Source: CAWHNT01 sp963830775
GTDB taxonomy: Bacteria; Pseudomonadota; Alphaproteobacteria; Geminicoccales; Geminicoccaceae
Direction of reading: 5' to 3'
NCBI GenBank assembly: GCA_963830775.1
Contig: CAWHNT010000038.1
Span: 62,001 to 126,000 of the forward strand
Length of the DNA stretch: 64,000 nt
In this document: positions 16,875 to 26,308 of the stretch, in pieces
Layout: the number at the start of each line of letters is the position of its first letter
Position numbering within the stretch: position 1 is the first letter of the stretch
Translations under genes and position numbers: made by a program
The notes under the pieces: generated by a model
Databases searched by the model: none
The model's input: only the letters and a program-made list of their open reading frames with translations
What the model was told of the DNA's origin: nothing

Positions 16875-17996
16875 GTGGGAGAGGATAGGACGGTGTGCGT
16901 CGGGCTGGATACGCACAAGGCCAAGATCGCGGTGGCGGTGGCGGAGCCCGGACGCGAGGGCGAGGTGCGGTTCCATGGTGAGATTGCCAACCAGCCCGAG
17001 GCCGTGCGGCGCCTGATCGAGCGGCTGGCCGACAAGCACAACAGGCTCAAGGTCTGCTACGAGGCCGGCCCGTGTGGCTACGGCTTGCAGCGGCAGATCG
17101 CGGCTCTTGGGCACGACTGCACGGTGGTGGCGCCCTCGCTGGTCCCTCGTAGGCCCGGTGACCGGGTGAAGACGAACCGGCGCGATGCAGTCGCGCTGGC
17201 CCGGCTGCATCGTGCCGGCGAGCTGACTGCCGTGTGGATTCCCGATCCGGTGCATGAGGCGATGCGCGACCTGGTCCGGGCGCGCACGGCTGCCATGGAG
17301 GCGGTACGCCGGGCGCGGCAGCAGCTCCAGGGCTTTCTCTTGCGCCACGAGCGGGTGTTCACCGGCCGCAAGACCTGGTCGCCGGCGCACCGGCGCTGGC
17401 TGGCCGGGCTCCGCTTCGCCCATCCCGCCCAGCAGATCGTGCTGCAGGAGCAGATCGATACGATCGAAGAGGCCGAGCGCCGCCGCGACCGTCTGGGCCA
17501 GCAGATCAGGGAACTGGTGCCGGACTGGTCGATGGCGCCGGTGGTCACTGCCTTGCAGGCGATGCGCGGCATCGCTTTCCTCTCGGCGGTGGTGCTGACA
17601 GCCGAGGTCGGCGACTTCCGCCGCTTCACCACCCCCCGGCAGCTCATGGCTTGGCTCGGTCTGGTGCCATCCGAGCATTCGAGCGGCGCCAAGGTCGAGC
17701 GTGGCGGCATTACCAAGGCCGGGAACGGCCGAGCGCGGCGGGTGCTGGTCGAGGGAGCCTGGAGCTACCGCTTCCCAGCGCGGGTGACGAGCCCGATCCA
17801 GGCTCGCCTCGATGATGTGCCGGAAGCGGTGCGGGCAATCGCCTGGAAGGCTCAGGTCCGGCTCTGCGCCCGCTTCCGGCGGCTTGTGGCTGCCGGCAAG
17901 AACGTCAACGTGGTCACTACCGCGGTCGCCCGCGAGATGGCGGCCTTCGCCTGGGCGATCGCATGCCAGGTCCAGCCCAAGGAGGCTGCCGCCTGA
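16875..17996 (+). CDS. IS110 family transposase
   Basis: A 373-residue transposase from GTG 16875 (an in-frame extension to ATG 16845 is possible). The N-terminal RuvC-like DEDD domain shows GLDTHKAKIAVAV, YEAGPCGYGLQRQI and KTNRRDAVALARL with the acidic residues in place. The C-terminal Transposase_20 part has LQAMRGIAFLSAVVLTAEVG, FTTPRQLMAWLGLVPSEHSS and GGITKAGNGRARRVLVEGAW. The gene is complete and uninterrupted, so the copy may be active or recent, in contrast to the broken genes beside it. Confidence 0.93.
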   Translation: MGEDRTVCVGLDTHKAKIAVAVAEPGREGEVRFHGEIANQPEAVRRLIERLADKHNRLKVCYEAGPCGYGLQRQIAALGHDCTVVAPSLVPRRPGDRVKTNRRDAVALARLHRAGELTAVWIPDPVHEAMRDLVRARTAAMEAVRRARQQLQGFLLRHERVFTGRKTWSPAHRRWLAGLRFAHPAQQIVLQEQIDTIEEAERRRDRLGQQIRELVPDWSMAPVVTALQAMRGIAFLSAVVLTAEVGDFRRFTTPRQLMAWLGLVPSEHSSGAKVERGGITKAGNGRARRVLVEGAWSYRFPARVTSPIQARLDDVPEAVRAIAWKAQVRLCARFRRLVAAGKNVNVVTTAVAREMAAFAWAIACQVQPKEAAA

Positions 17997-18736
17997 GCCG
18001 ATCATCGACCAAGACCATCAGCAAGGAGAACGGCAGCATCCACATCTGAACAGGATCGCGCATGGCCGGGGGCGGCGCACGGAGGGGAACCCTCGCGCAC
18101 CACTATGGGACAGATCACCGACGTCCGCTCCTAGACCGAGGCAGCCCCGAGACGGAACAGGGTCCTGCGGTAGCCAACCCGCGTATCAGAGTTTTCTCGA
18201 CCGTCGTCTTCAGCGCCGTCTCCGGCCATGCGCGACCTTCAGCCAAGCACTTACTGCCGAGCTGATCGGGAGACGAACGCTCATGTCTTACGCCCTGGAA
18301 AAGGGACAGTGGTTGGCGTGTCCAGCCTTATCGTTGAGCCGCGTCCTCAGGTCTCGTTCTCACTCGCAGAACACAGCCAAGAAAGCGCCTGCATGACAAT
18401 GCAGCAGACCGCTCCATGATCAATCGGTGATGCGCTGGGTCTTGGCTCTAATGTAAGAGGCCGCTATACTTCGGCACAGCGATCATCTCCTTGCCAGAGA
18501 GGAGACCTCTGCAATCAAGATCGACTTTCCCCCCTCTCATCAGAGGGCCAGCCATAATTCGCTATTAAAGTATCATCGAGTTTGTGCGTCAACAGCAATC
18601 ATACCTGAGTATGGTTGAAAATCGTGGGCGATAGACGACTTCCAGGCGACCTGCGCTGGCGCAGGACGACACGGCTGGATCGGGTGGGCGATCATACGTA
18701 GCCCGCGAGAAGAGCCGGGTCCGCATCTTCTAACCC
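17997..18736. other. 740-base stretch without a recognised gene
   Basis: Between the transposase and otnC no open frame carries a recognisable protein. The first part probably holds the right end of the IS110 element. The part around 18540-18640 is clearly less GC-rich than its surroundings (for example around 18555-18575), which may mark an old insertion or promoter DNA, but no gene reads away from it. I see no tRNA. Confidence 0.5.
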
Positions 18737-19369
18737 TCAACTCGGGAAGTGCTCCCGCACGTCGGCGACCTGCTCCGCCGTGAGCGGCCGGATCGGCCGG
18801 CCGTGCAGGAGGAGGAACAGCTTGGCGGTCTCCTCCAGCTCCTCGATCGCGTAGACGGCCGCATCCAGCGTGCTCCCGGCCACGACCGGCCCGTGGTTCG
18901 CCAGCAGCACCGCGTGGTGCCGGTCGGCCAGCGCCTCGACGGCGGGCCCCAGCGCCTGGTCGCCTGGCCGGTAGTAGGGGACGAGCGGCAGGCGGCCGAC
19001 GCGCATGACGTAGTAGGCGGTGATCGGCGGGATCACGTCGGCCGGGTCGACGCCGTCGAGGCAGCTTACCGCCACGGAATAGGTCGAGTGCAGGTGGACC
19101 ACAGCACCGGCCGTGCTGCGCCGCCGGTACATGCCCTGATGGAGGAAGGTCTCCTTGGTGGGCTTGTCGCCGCCGATATGGCGCCCGGCATCGTCGAGCC
19201 TGGCGAGCCTGGCGGGATCGAGATCGCCCAGGCTGACGTTGGTGGGCGTCATCAGCCAGCCATCCTCGACCCGGACGCTGATATTGCCCGAGCTGCCGAA
19301 GGTGAGGCCGCGCTCGAAGAGGGACTTGCCGAAACGGCAGACGGCCTCGCGTTGGGCGCTCTCGCTCAC
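18737..19369 (-). CDS. otnC: Class II aldolase/adducin family protein, 3-oxo-tetronate 4-phosphate decarboxylase (OtnC-like)
   Basis: A 210-residue class II aldolase-fold protein from GTG 19369, 14 bases after the otnK stop. Visible active-site parts are the phosphate-binding GSSGNISVR near residue 30, KETFLHQGMYRRR, the zinc ligands in VVHLHSTYSVAVS, and ANHGPVVAG with the third His. OtnC decarboxylates 3-oxo-tetronate 4-phosphate to dihydroxyacetone phosphate after OtnK has phosphorylated the sugar acid. Fuculose- or ribulose-phosphate aldolases share the fold, but the adjacent kinase of the OtnK family favours the tetronate role. Confidence 0.85.
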   Translation of the reverse strand: MSESAQREAVCRFGKSLFERGLTFGSSGNISVRVEDGWLMTPTNVSLGDLDPARLARLDDAGRHIGGDKPTKETFLHQGMYRRRSTAGAVVHLHSTYSVAVSCLDGVDPADVIPPITAYYVMRVGRLPLVPYYRPGDQALGPAVEALADRHHAVLLANHGPVVAGSTLDAAVYAIEELEETAKLFLLLHGRPIRPLTAEQVADVREHFPS

Positions 19370-19383
19370 GGCCCTGTTCCCGC

Positions 19384-20646
19384 TCAAGGCATGGTCTCCA
19401 GTGCCTTCATGAAGAAGTCCTCGGCCCCGAAATTGCCGGACTTCAGCGCCAGGGCCAGCGGCCGCTCGCCGACCGTCACCGTGCACGGCACGCCGGGGTC
19501 GATCTGCGGCCCGATCCGCAAGGCCTGCACCTGCAATGCCTGGACCACGGCGCCCGAGGTCTCCCCACCCGCCACCACCAGCCGGCGCACGCCGCGCTCG
19601 ACGAGGCCGCCGGCGATCGCCGCCATCATGCCCTCCACCCGGCTCGCCGCGAGCTCCGTTCCGAGCTGGCGCTGGGCCGCCTGAACCTCCTCCGGCGACG
19701 CCGTCGCATAGATCAGCACGGGCCCCTCGCGCAGCCGACCCTCGGCCCAGGCCAGCGCCTCCTCCACCTGCGGGGCCGGCTCGGCCAGCGGGTCGAGCTT
19801 GCGCGCCGGCCGCCGCTTCGCCATCGCCGCCACCTGCCCCCGCGTCGCGGCCGAGCACGAGCCGCTGAGCACGGCCGACAGGCCCTCCACCGCCGGCAGC
19901 GCGTCCGGGCTCCCGCCGCCCCGCAGCAGCCCCGCCGCCTTGAAGTTGGCCGGCAGGCCGAGCGCTATCCCCGAGCCGCCGGTGATCAGCTTCAGCTCGC
20001 TGCACGCCGCTCCGAGCGTGCGCAGATGCTCGTCCTCCAGCGCATCGGTGATGGCGTAACGGCAGCCCGACTTGGCGATCTCGGCCAGCCGTGCCCGCAC
20101 GGCAGCGGCACCCCGGGCGATCGTGTCCCAGCGCACGAGGCCTACCTCGTGCCGCGACTGGCGGGCGAGCAGGCGCACGAGGTTGCTGTCGCGCATCGGC
20201 GTGAGCGGGTGGTCGCGCATGTGGGTGTCGGAGAGGAGCGCGTCGCCCACGAACAGATGGCCGCGATAGATCGTGCGGCCGGTCTCGGGGAAGGCGGGGC
20301 AGGCGATGGTGAGCCCGGCATCCAGCGCCTCCAGGAGCGCATCCCCCACCGGGCCGATGTTCCCCTTCTCGGTGCTGTCGAAGGTCGAGCAGTACTTGAA
20401 CAGGATCTGCCGCGCACCCGCTGCCCGCAGCCAGGCCAGTGCCTCCAGCGACAGCGCCACGGCCTCGCCTGGCGGGCAGGTGCGCGACTTCAGCGCCACC
20501 ACCACCGCGTCCGCCTCAGGGATGGCCAGCCCCGCCGGGGGCACGCCGATGGTCTGGACCGTCCGCATCCCCTCCTTGACCAGCGTGTTGCAGAGGTCGG
20601 TGGCCCCGGTGAAGTCGTCGGCGATGGCACCGAGCAGGATGGTCAT
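19384..20646 (-). CDS. otnK: 3-oxo-tetronate kinase OtnK (four-carbon acid sugar kinase family)
   Basis: A 420-residue kinase starting at ATG 20646; the open frame runs 27 codons further up without family similarity. The opening LLGAIADDFTGATDLCNTLV, then FKYCSTFDSTEKGNIGPV, ACPAFPETGRTIYRGHLFVG and the C-terminal nucleotide-binding GGETSGAVVQAL are the DUF1537 two-domain signature. The enzyme phosphorylates 3-oxo-tetronates made from erythronate or threonate. It is transcribed with otnC, and the isomerase at 11789 could supply its substrate. No tetronate dehydrogenase of the LtnD type is recognisable here. Confidence 0.9.
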   Translation of the reverse strand: MTILLGAIADDFTGATDLCNTLVKEGMRTVQTIGVPPAGLAIPEADAVVVALKSRTCPPGEAVALSLEALAWLRAAGARQILFKYCSTFDSTEKGNIGPVGDALLEALDAGLTIACPAFPETGRTIYRGHLFVGDALLSDTHMRDHPLTPMRDSNLVRLLARQSRHEVGLVRWDTIARGAAAVRARLAEIAKSGCRYAITDALEDEHLRTLGAACSELKLITGGSGIALGLPANFKAAGLLRGGGSPDALPAVEGLSAVLSGSCSAATRGQVAAMAKRRPARKLDPLAEPAPQVEEALAWAEGRLREGPVLIYATASPEEVQAAQRQLGTELAASRVEGMMAAIAGGLVERGVRRLVVAGGETSGAVVQALQVQALRIGPQIDPGVPCTVTVGERPLALALKSGNFGAEDFFMKALETMP

Positions 20647-20758
20647 GGCCGTGCGTCCCCGATCTTGGTCTCTTGGCACTCTTGCGCCTCTGGTCGGAGG
20701 ATGGCACCACGCGGCCTCTTGCGCCAACCCTCTGCGGTGGCCCCAGGAGGCCGTAACC

Positions 20759-22310
20759 TTGAGCGAGCCCGACCAGGCGAACAGCGTCTCAGCACTGCTC
20801 CGGCACGGGGCGGATCAGGCCCCCGCCATCCTGGCCCCCGACCGCCCGCCGCTCACCTTCTCGGGCCTGCGCGCGCTGGCCCGGGCCACCGTGCAGCGCC
20901 TGAACGAGCTCGGCATCGGCCGCGGCGACCGGGTGGCGATCGTGCTCCCCAACGGGCCGGAGATGGCGACGGCCTTCCTCACCATCGCCTGTGGCGCCAC
21001 GACCGCACCCCTGAACCCGGCGTACCGGGAGGAGGAGCTCGACTTCTACCTCACCGACCTCCGGGCCCGGGCGCTGGTCGTCACCGAGGCCGAGAGCGGC
21101 CCCGCCATCGCGGCCGCCCGCCGCCACGGCGCGCAAGTGCTACGCCTGCGTGTTCCCGATGGCGCCCCTGCCGGCCAGTTCGAGCTGCACCCGGAAGCCG
21201 AAGGCGAAGGTCAACCTGCTGCCCAAGGCGGCGAGGCCGGCCCCGACGACATCGCCCTCGTGCTCCACACCTCGGGCACCACCTCGCGGCCCAAGATCGT
21301 GCCGCTCCTGCATCGCAACCTCGCGGCCTCGGCCCGGCATATCGGCGATGCGCTGGCGCTCACCCCGGACGACCGCTGCCTCAACATCATGCCGCTGTTC
21401 CACATCCACGGCCTGATCGCGGCCGTCTTGAGCTCGGCGGCGGCCGGCGCTTCCGTCTACTGCACGCCCGGCTTCAACGCCCTTCGCTTCTTCGCCTGGC
21501 TCGGCGACGCGGCGCCCACCTGGTACACGGCCGTCCCGACGATGCACCAGGCGATCCTGGCCCGCGCCGGCCGCAACGCCGAGGCCATCGGGCGCGCGAA
21601 GCTCCGCCTCATCCGCTCCAGCTCCGCCTCGCTCCCGCCCCAGGTCATGCGCGAGCTGGAAGCCACCTTCGGCTGCCCGGTGATCGAGTCCTACGGCATG
21701 ACCGAGGCCGCGCATCAGATGGCGAGCAACCCGCTCCCGCCACGCGCCCGAAAGCCCGGCAGCGTCGGCATCGCCGCGGGCCCGCTCGTCCGCAGCTGCC
21801 GACCAGGAGGGCCGGTTCGTGCCGGCGGGCGAGCCGGGCGAGGTCGTCATCTCCGGGCCGGACGTCACGCCCGGCTACGAGAGCAACCCCGACGCCAACG
21901 CCAAGGCCTTCTTCGAGGCCGATGGCCGGCGCTGGTTCCGCACCGGCGACGAGGGCATCCTCGACGAGGAGGGCTACCTGCGCATCACCGGCCGGCTCAA
22001 GGAGATCATCAACCGCGGCGGCGAGAAGGTCTCGCCGCTCGAGGTCGACGAGATCCTGATGGACCACCCGGCCGTGGCGCAGGTGGTCACCTTCGCCATG
22101 CCGCACGACAAGCTGGGCGAGGAGGTGGCGGCAGCCGTGGTGCTGCGCGACGGAGCGACAGCCGAGGAGAGCGAGCTGCGGGGCTTCGCCGCCGGCCGGC
22201 TTGCCGACTTCAAGGTGCCGCGCCGGATCGTCATCCTGCCCGAGATCCCGAAAGGGGCCACCGGCAAGCTGCAGCGGATCGGCCTCGCCCAGAAGCTCGG
22301 CCTCGGCTGA
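20759..22310 (+). pseudogene. AMP-dependent acyl-CoA ligase resembling oxalyl-CoA synthetase, one frame shift
   Basis: The start is TTG 20759, eight bases after GGAGG. The first 340 codons are good ANL-superfamily sequence: P-loop LVLHTSGTTSRPKIVPLLHR, NIMPLFHIHGLIAAVLSS and YGMTEAAHQMASNPLPPRAR, which closely recall the oxalate-CoA ligase group (AAE3/Pcs60). One extra base near 21790 breaks the frame; from about 21819 the C-terminal lobe continues (WFRTGDEGILDEEGYLRITG, then LKEIINRGGEKVSPLEVDE, and PKGATGKLQR with the catalytic Lys) to the stop at 22310. With one base corrected the protein would be about 516 residues. It is divergent from otnK and overlaps the next gene (TGATG). Confidence 0.8.
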
Positions 22311-23282
22311 TGCGGGTCGCGGTCTACGGTGCCGGCGCCATCGGCGGCCTGCTCGGCGCCTATCTGGCCCGCACCGAGGCACGAGGTGAGCCTGATCGCG
22401 CGCGGCCCCCACCTCGCCGCCATGCGCGAGCGCGGCCTGGAGCTGCGCGGCGCTTCCAGCTTCACCGTCCACCCCACCTGCACCGAGGATCCGGCCGAGC
22501 TCGGGCCCCAGGACTATGTGATCGTCGCCCTCAAGGCGCACTCGGTCCCCGGCCTCGTCGACCGCATGCAGCCCCTGCTCGGCCCCGACACCACGGTCGT
22601 CTTCGCCGTCAACGGTGTCCCCTGGTGGTACTTCTACCGCCTTCCGGGCCCATTCCAGGACCGCCGCCTCGCCAGCGTCGATCCCGGCGACCGGCAGTGG
22701 AACGGCATCGGCCCCGAGCGGGCACTGGGCTGCGTCGTCTACCCCGCGGCCGAGCTGGTGGAGCCCGGCGTCGTCGAGCACGTCGCCGGCGACCGCTTCG
22801 TCCTGGGCGAGCCCTCGGGCGAGATCAGCGAGCGCGCCCAGCGCCTGGCCCGCCTCCTGGTCGCGTCCGGCCTCAAGGCCCCGGTCCGCCCGCGCATCCG
22901 CGACGAGCTCTGGGTGAAGCTCTGGGGCAACCTCTCCTTCAACCCGATCAGTGCCCTGACCGGCGCCACGCTCGACGTCATCACCTCCGACCCCGGCACC
23001 CGCGCCGTCGCCCGCGCCATGATGCTGGAGGCCCAGGCCATCGGCACCAAGCTGGGTGTGCGCTTCGCGATCGACGTCGACCGCCGGATCGAGGGTGCGG
23101 CCGGGATCGGGGCGCACAAGACCTCGATGCTCCAGGACCTCGAGCGCGGCCGGCCGATGGAGATCGACGCCCTCGTCAGCGCCGTCCAGGAGATGGGCCG
23201 CCTCGTCGACGTGCCCACGCCCACGCTGGACACCGTGCTCGCCTTGGTGGTCCAGCGCGCCAGGCTGGCCGGCTGCTATTAG
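22310..23282 (+). pseudogene. 2-dehydropantoate 2-reductase family (ApbA/PanE) dehydrogenase, one frame shift
   Basis: ATG 22310 overlaps the ligase stop. The first 22 codons give the Rossmann start MRVAVYGAGAIGGLLGAYLA. One extra base near 22375 moves the frame, after which HEVSLIARGPHLAAMRERGL and the rest read cleanly to TAG 23280-23282. The substrate-binding part has ELWVKLWGNLSFNPISALTG with the catalytic Lys and GAHKTSMLQDLERGRPMEID, both standard for the family. Ketopantoate reductase makes pantoate for CoA, but paralogues reduce other 2-keto acids; the nearby tetronate and oxalate-type genes make a non-pantothenate role possible. Confidence 0.82.
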
Positions 23283-23291
23283 GGTGCGCCG

Positions 23292-23600
23292 TCAGCCGCT
23301 CCGCGGCTTCGCCATCACCGCCAGCCGGTACGGCTTGACCTCGACCCGCTGCCACACGCCCTGGGTCACGTAAGGGTCCGCTGCCAGCCACGCGTCGAGC
23401 TCGGCCCGGCTCGGGAAGTCGGCGATCACGGCCGAGCCCACCATGCGGCCGTCGTCGTCGAGAATGGCACCGCCGGCCACGATCTCGCCGCGCTCTACCC
23501 GAGGGCTGATGCCCTCGAGGTGCGCCGGGCGTGCGGCCTGCCGGCGGGCGGGGGCCTCGGGGTCACTGCCGTCATGGGCGAGTATGAGAAACTGTGGCAT
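23292..23600 (-). CDS. YciI family protein
   Basis: A 102-residue single-domain protein from ATG 23600 with GGGAGG upstream. It has the YciI pattern: PQFLILAHDGSDPEAPARR with the conserved His-Asp pair, RPAHLEGISPRVERGEIVAG, GAILDDDGRMVGS and FPSRAELDAWLAADPYVTQG. YciI proteins form dimeric ferredoxin-like folds and some act as dehydrochlorinases or small-molecule enzymes; the function here is unknown. It is convergent with the dehydrogenase gene, with only nine bases between the stops. Confidence 0.87.
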   Translation of the reverse strand: MPQFLILAHDGSDPEAPARRQAARPAHLEGISPRVERGEIVAGGAILDDDGRMVGSAVIADFPSRAELDAWLAADPYVTQGVWQRVEVKPYRLAVMAKPRSG

Positions 23601-23767
23601 CGTGCCTCCCATGGTTGTGCATGCGTTCGACGAGGCATGTCTTGCGTTGCGGTAGCGCGCCTATTCCGGGCATACTACTACACGTTGAGCCTACTTCGTC
23701 CCCCGATCGCCCTGGGTGATCGGAGCGACCCCATGCAGCCCATCATCACGTCGGAAATGGGGCGGTC

Positions 23768-25591
23768 ATGAGCTTCCTCCAGCGGCTTCTCTCCGCCGAT
23801 TTCGCACCCCATGGCTACTGCTTCCTCTGGTTCCCCGAGATCCTGTGGCTGCACGTGGTCTCGGACGCACTGATCGCCGTCGCCTATTTCGCGATCCCGA
23901 TCGCACTCCTGGTCCTGGCCCGGCGCCGGCGCGAGCTGCCTTTCCCATGGCTGTTCGTGATGTTCGCGGCCTTCATCACCGCCTGCGGCCTGACCCATCT
24001 CATGGCCATCTGGACCATGTGGCGGCCGGACTACGGGGTCGAGGGGCTCCTCAAGGCCGCCTGCGCCCTGATCTCGCTGGCGACGGCAGCCCTCCTCATC
24101 CCGGTCATGCCCAAGGCGCTGGCCCTGCGCAGCCCGCGGGAGCTCGAGGCCGTCAATGTCCGCCTTGCGGACGAGGTCGACCGGCACCGCAGCACCAGCG
24201 GCGAGCTGGCCCGCGCCCATGCCGAGCTGGAGGCCAGGGTGGCCGAGCGCACGGCCGAGCTGGTCGCCAGCGAAGCCCGGTATCGGGCACTGGTCGAGGC
24301 GTTCGCGTCCGTGGTGTGGAGCACCGACGCCAGGGGCATGGTCGAGGACAATCCCGACTGGCGGGCCCTCACCGGCCAGAGCGTGGGCGAGGGCCGCGGG
24401 CTGGGCTGGCTCGAGGCCCTGCACCCGGAGGACCGGTCGCCCACCCGTGCCGCCTGGAAGGCGGCACTCGCCGGCGGCCGCGCCTACGACGTCGAGTACC
24501 GGCTCCGGATCCGGGACGGAAGGTGGCGGTGGTACAATGCGCGTGGCGTCCCGGTGCGCGACCAGCACGGCACCATCCGCGAGTGGGTCGGGGTCTGCAT
24601 CGACATCGACGAGCGCAAGCGGGCCGAGTCGGCCTTGCGCGAGAGCGAGGAGCGCTACCGCACGCTGGTCGAGACCTCGCCCGACGCCGTCTACGTCCAC
24701 CAGGCCGGCCGGATCGTCCTCGCCAACCGCCAGGCCGTAGCACTCCTCGGTGCCACCAGCCCCGACCAGCTGGTCGGCCTTGGCTCCGATGAGATCGTGG
24801 ACGAGGCCAGCCAGGAGCTGTCGCGGGCCCGGGTGGCCCGGCTCGTCGCCCCCGGGGCACAGAACGATCTGACCGAGCTCACCTTTCGCCGGCTCGACGG
24901 CGAGCGCCTGCCGGCCGAGGTTGCCTCGGCCGCCGTGCAGGTCGACGGCAGGCTCGCCGTGCTCGTGGTCTTCCGCGACATCACTGCCCGCAAGGCGGCC
25001 GAGCAGCATCAGCAGCTCCTGCTCCAGGAGCTCTCGCACCGGGTCAAGAACACGCTGGCCGTGGTGCAGAGCATCGCCGCGCGCAGCTTCGCGGACGGCC
25101 GCAGCCTGGCCGAGGCGCGCGCGGCTCTCTCCCGCCGGCTCCAGGCGCTGGCCCATGCCCACACCCTGCTCACCGCCAGCAAGTGGGAGGGTGCGAGCCT
25201 GCGCACACTGGTCGAGGCCGAGCTCCGACCCTATGCCGGCCGGGTCGAGATCGTGGGCCAGGACATCCGCCTGACGCCCAAGGAGACGCTGACGCTCAGC
25301 CTCGTCCTGCACGAGCTCGCCACCAACGCCGCCAAGCACGGGGCCCTGTCCGTGCCCGAGGGGCGGGTCACGATCGGCTGGGATTTGGCACGGAACAGCG
25401 CGGGCATGGGGCTGCACCTCGAGTGGCAGGAGCAGGACGGACCCGCCGTCAGCCCGCCGCAGCGGCACGGCTTCGGCACCGTCCTGGTCGAGCAGGCGGT
25501 CGCCTACGACCTCCAGGGCCAGGCCCGGCTCGACTTCCAGCCCACGGGGTTCCGCTACCAGCTCGAGGCGGCGCTGGGCCTGGCTGCCTGA
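23768..25591 (+). CDS. HWE-type sensor histidine kinase with ethylene-receptor-like membrane domain
   Basis: A 607-residue kinase. Residues 20-120 hold three membrane helices closely resembling the ethylene-binding domain of plant ETR1: SDALIAVAYFAIP (D33, Y40) and FITACGLTHLMAIWT with C73 and H77, the spacing of the copper ligands Cys65/His69 in ETR1. Two PAS regions follow (about 165-285 and 290-405). The kinase core has ELSHRVKNTLAVVQSIAAR with His424, LVLHELATNAAKHGAL, and HLEWQEQDGP, i.e. the HWE subfamily. It has no receiver domain. A gene of unknown function and a second kinase with the same sensor domain follow. Whether it binds copper or ethylene is untested. Confidence 0.88.
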   Translation: MSFLQRLLSADFAPHGYCFLWFPEILWLHVVSDALIAVAYFAIPIALLVLARRRRELPFPWLFVMFAAFITACGLTHLMAIWTMWRPDYGVEGLLKAACALISLATAALLIPVMPKALALRSPRELEAVNVRLADEVDRHRSTSGELARAHAELEARVAERTAELVASEARYRALVEAFASVVWSTDARGMVEDNPDWRALTGQSVGEGRGLGWLEALHPEDRSPTRAAWKAALAGGRAYDVEYRLRIRDGRWRWYNARGVPVRDQHGTIREWVGVCIDIDERKRAESALRESEERYRTLVETSPDAVYVHQAGRIVLANRQAVALLGATSPDQLVGLGSDEIVDEASQELSRARVARLVAPGAQNDLTELTFRRLDGERLPAEVASAAVQVDGRLAVLVVFRDITARKAAEQHQQLLLQELSHRVKNTLAVVQSIAARSFADGRSLAEARAALSRRLQALAHAHTLLTASKWEGASLRTLVEAELRPYAGRVEIVGQDIRLTPKETLTLSLVLHELATNAAKHGALSVPEGRVTIGWDLARNSAGMGLHLEWQEQDGPAVSPPQRHGFGTVLVEQAVAYDLQGQARLDFQPTGFRYQLEAALGLAA

Positions 25592-25680
25592 TCACAGCCC
25601 CGGGCTGAGCAGGCATCGGCGCGGAACCCTCTTCCCACCCTCCGGGTTCAAAGGCCAGCTGGCACGGCCGGAGGAGAGGG

Positions 25681-26304
25681 ATGCTGCCCGGATCGCCGAC
25701 ATTCGAGTTCCGGGCCTGGGCGCCTTCGTTCCCGGGCCTGCCCTCGCCGGAGAACGAGGAGCGCCAGGAGGAGATCTATCTGATCCCGCTTGGGGTCTCC
25801 GGTCACAGCATCAAGCTCCGCGGCGACGCCCTGGAGATCAAGGACCTGCTGAAGGAGCAGGACGGCCTCCAGCTCTGGGACCCGGCGACCCGCCTCCCCT
25901 TCCCGATCCCGGCCGCCCTGGTCGAGCGCGAGCTCCTGGTGAGGCTTGCCCTCTCGGAGCCCCTCGCCCGCGAGCACTACGATGCCGAGACGCTGTTGAA
26001 GGAGGTCGTGGAGCCACGGCAGCGGAACATCGCCACGGTGCGGGTCGCCAAGCGCCGTCACCTGTTCATGGCCACGGCCTGCCGGGCGGAGACGGCCGAG
26101 GTCGAGGTCGCGGGCCAGCGGCTGATGACCGCTGCCGCCGAGCACACGGACGCCACGGCCGTGCGGCGGGCCATCGCCGAGCTCGGGCTGGAGAGCCACG
26201 CCAACATGGACTACCCGACCATGCTGGGCCGCCCTGCCCCTGCCCATGGTGACCTGAAGGCGCACTCGCCGACGATTCGCCGGCCGGCCGGATCCGCGTG
26301 GTAG
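25681..26304 (+). CDS. Conserved protein of unknown function between the two ethylene-receptor-like kinases
   Basis: A 207-residue soluble protein from ATG 25681, preceded by GGAGGAGAGGG. I do not recognise a named domain. The order FEFRAWAPSF, EEIYLIPLG, HSIKLRGDALEIKDLLKEQD, GLQLWDP and VRVAKRRHLFMATACRAETA suggests a beta-rich fold, loosely like CYTH-type enzymes with basic residues facing charged partners, but the ExExK motif is absent. I have a memory of similar proteins in Azospirillum relatives, which I cannot check. It shares direction with the upstream kinase and is convergent with the second kinase (stops 4 bases apart). No signal peptide or membrane helix. Confidence 0.6.
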   Translation: MLPGSPTFEFRAWAPSFPGLPSPENEERQEEIYLIPLGVSGHSIKLRGDALEIKDLLKEQDGLQLWDPATRLPFPIPAALVERELLVRLALSEPLAREHYDAETLLKEVVEPRQRNIATVRVAKRRHLFMATACRAETAEVEVAGQRLMTAAAEHTDATAVRRAIAELGLESHANMDYPTMLGRPAPAHGDLKAHSPTIRRPAGSAW

Positions 26305-26308
26305 GTGG

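Larger units (their letters stand above)
16688..17996 (+). mobile_element. IS110-family insertion sequence (ends not defined)
   Basis: The transposase gene plus its structured leader. IS110 elements lack clear terminal inverted repeats and I cannot fix the ends; the left end must lie between the RTX gene start (16687) and the leader stem, the right end shortly after 17996. If so, the element sits directly upstream of the RTX gene, and the native RTX promoter may be displaced or lie within the element. Confidence 0.6.

Noticed and set aside
18004..18013. CATCGACCAA after the IS110 transposase, similar to a reversed TTGGTCGGATG in the leader
   Set aside because: Ten bases with an indel are too little to call subterminal inverted repeats of the element.
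25681..26304. CYTH/adenylate-cyclase assignment for the gene between the kinases
   Set aside because: The required ExExK motif is absent, so the similarity is only in general composition.
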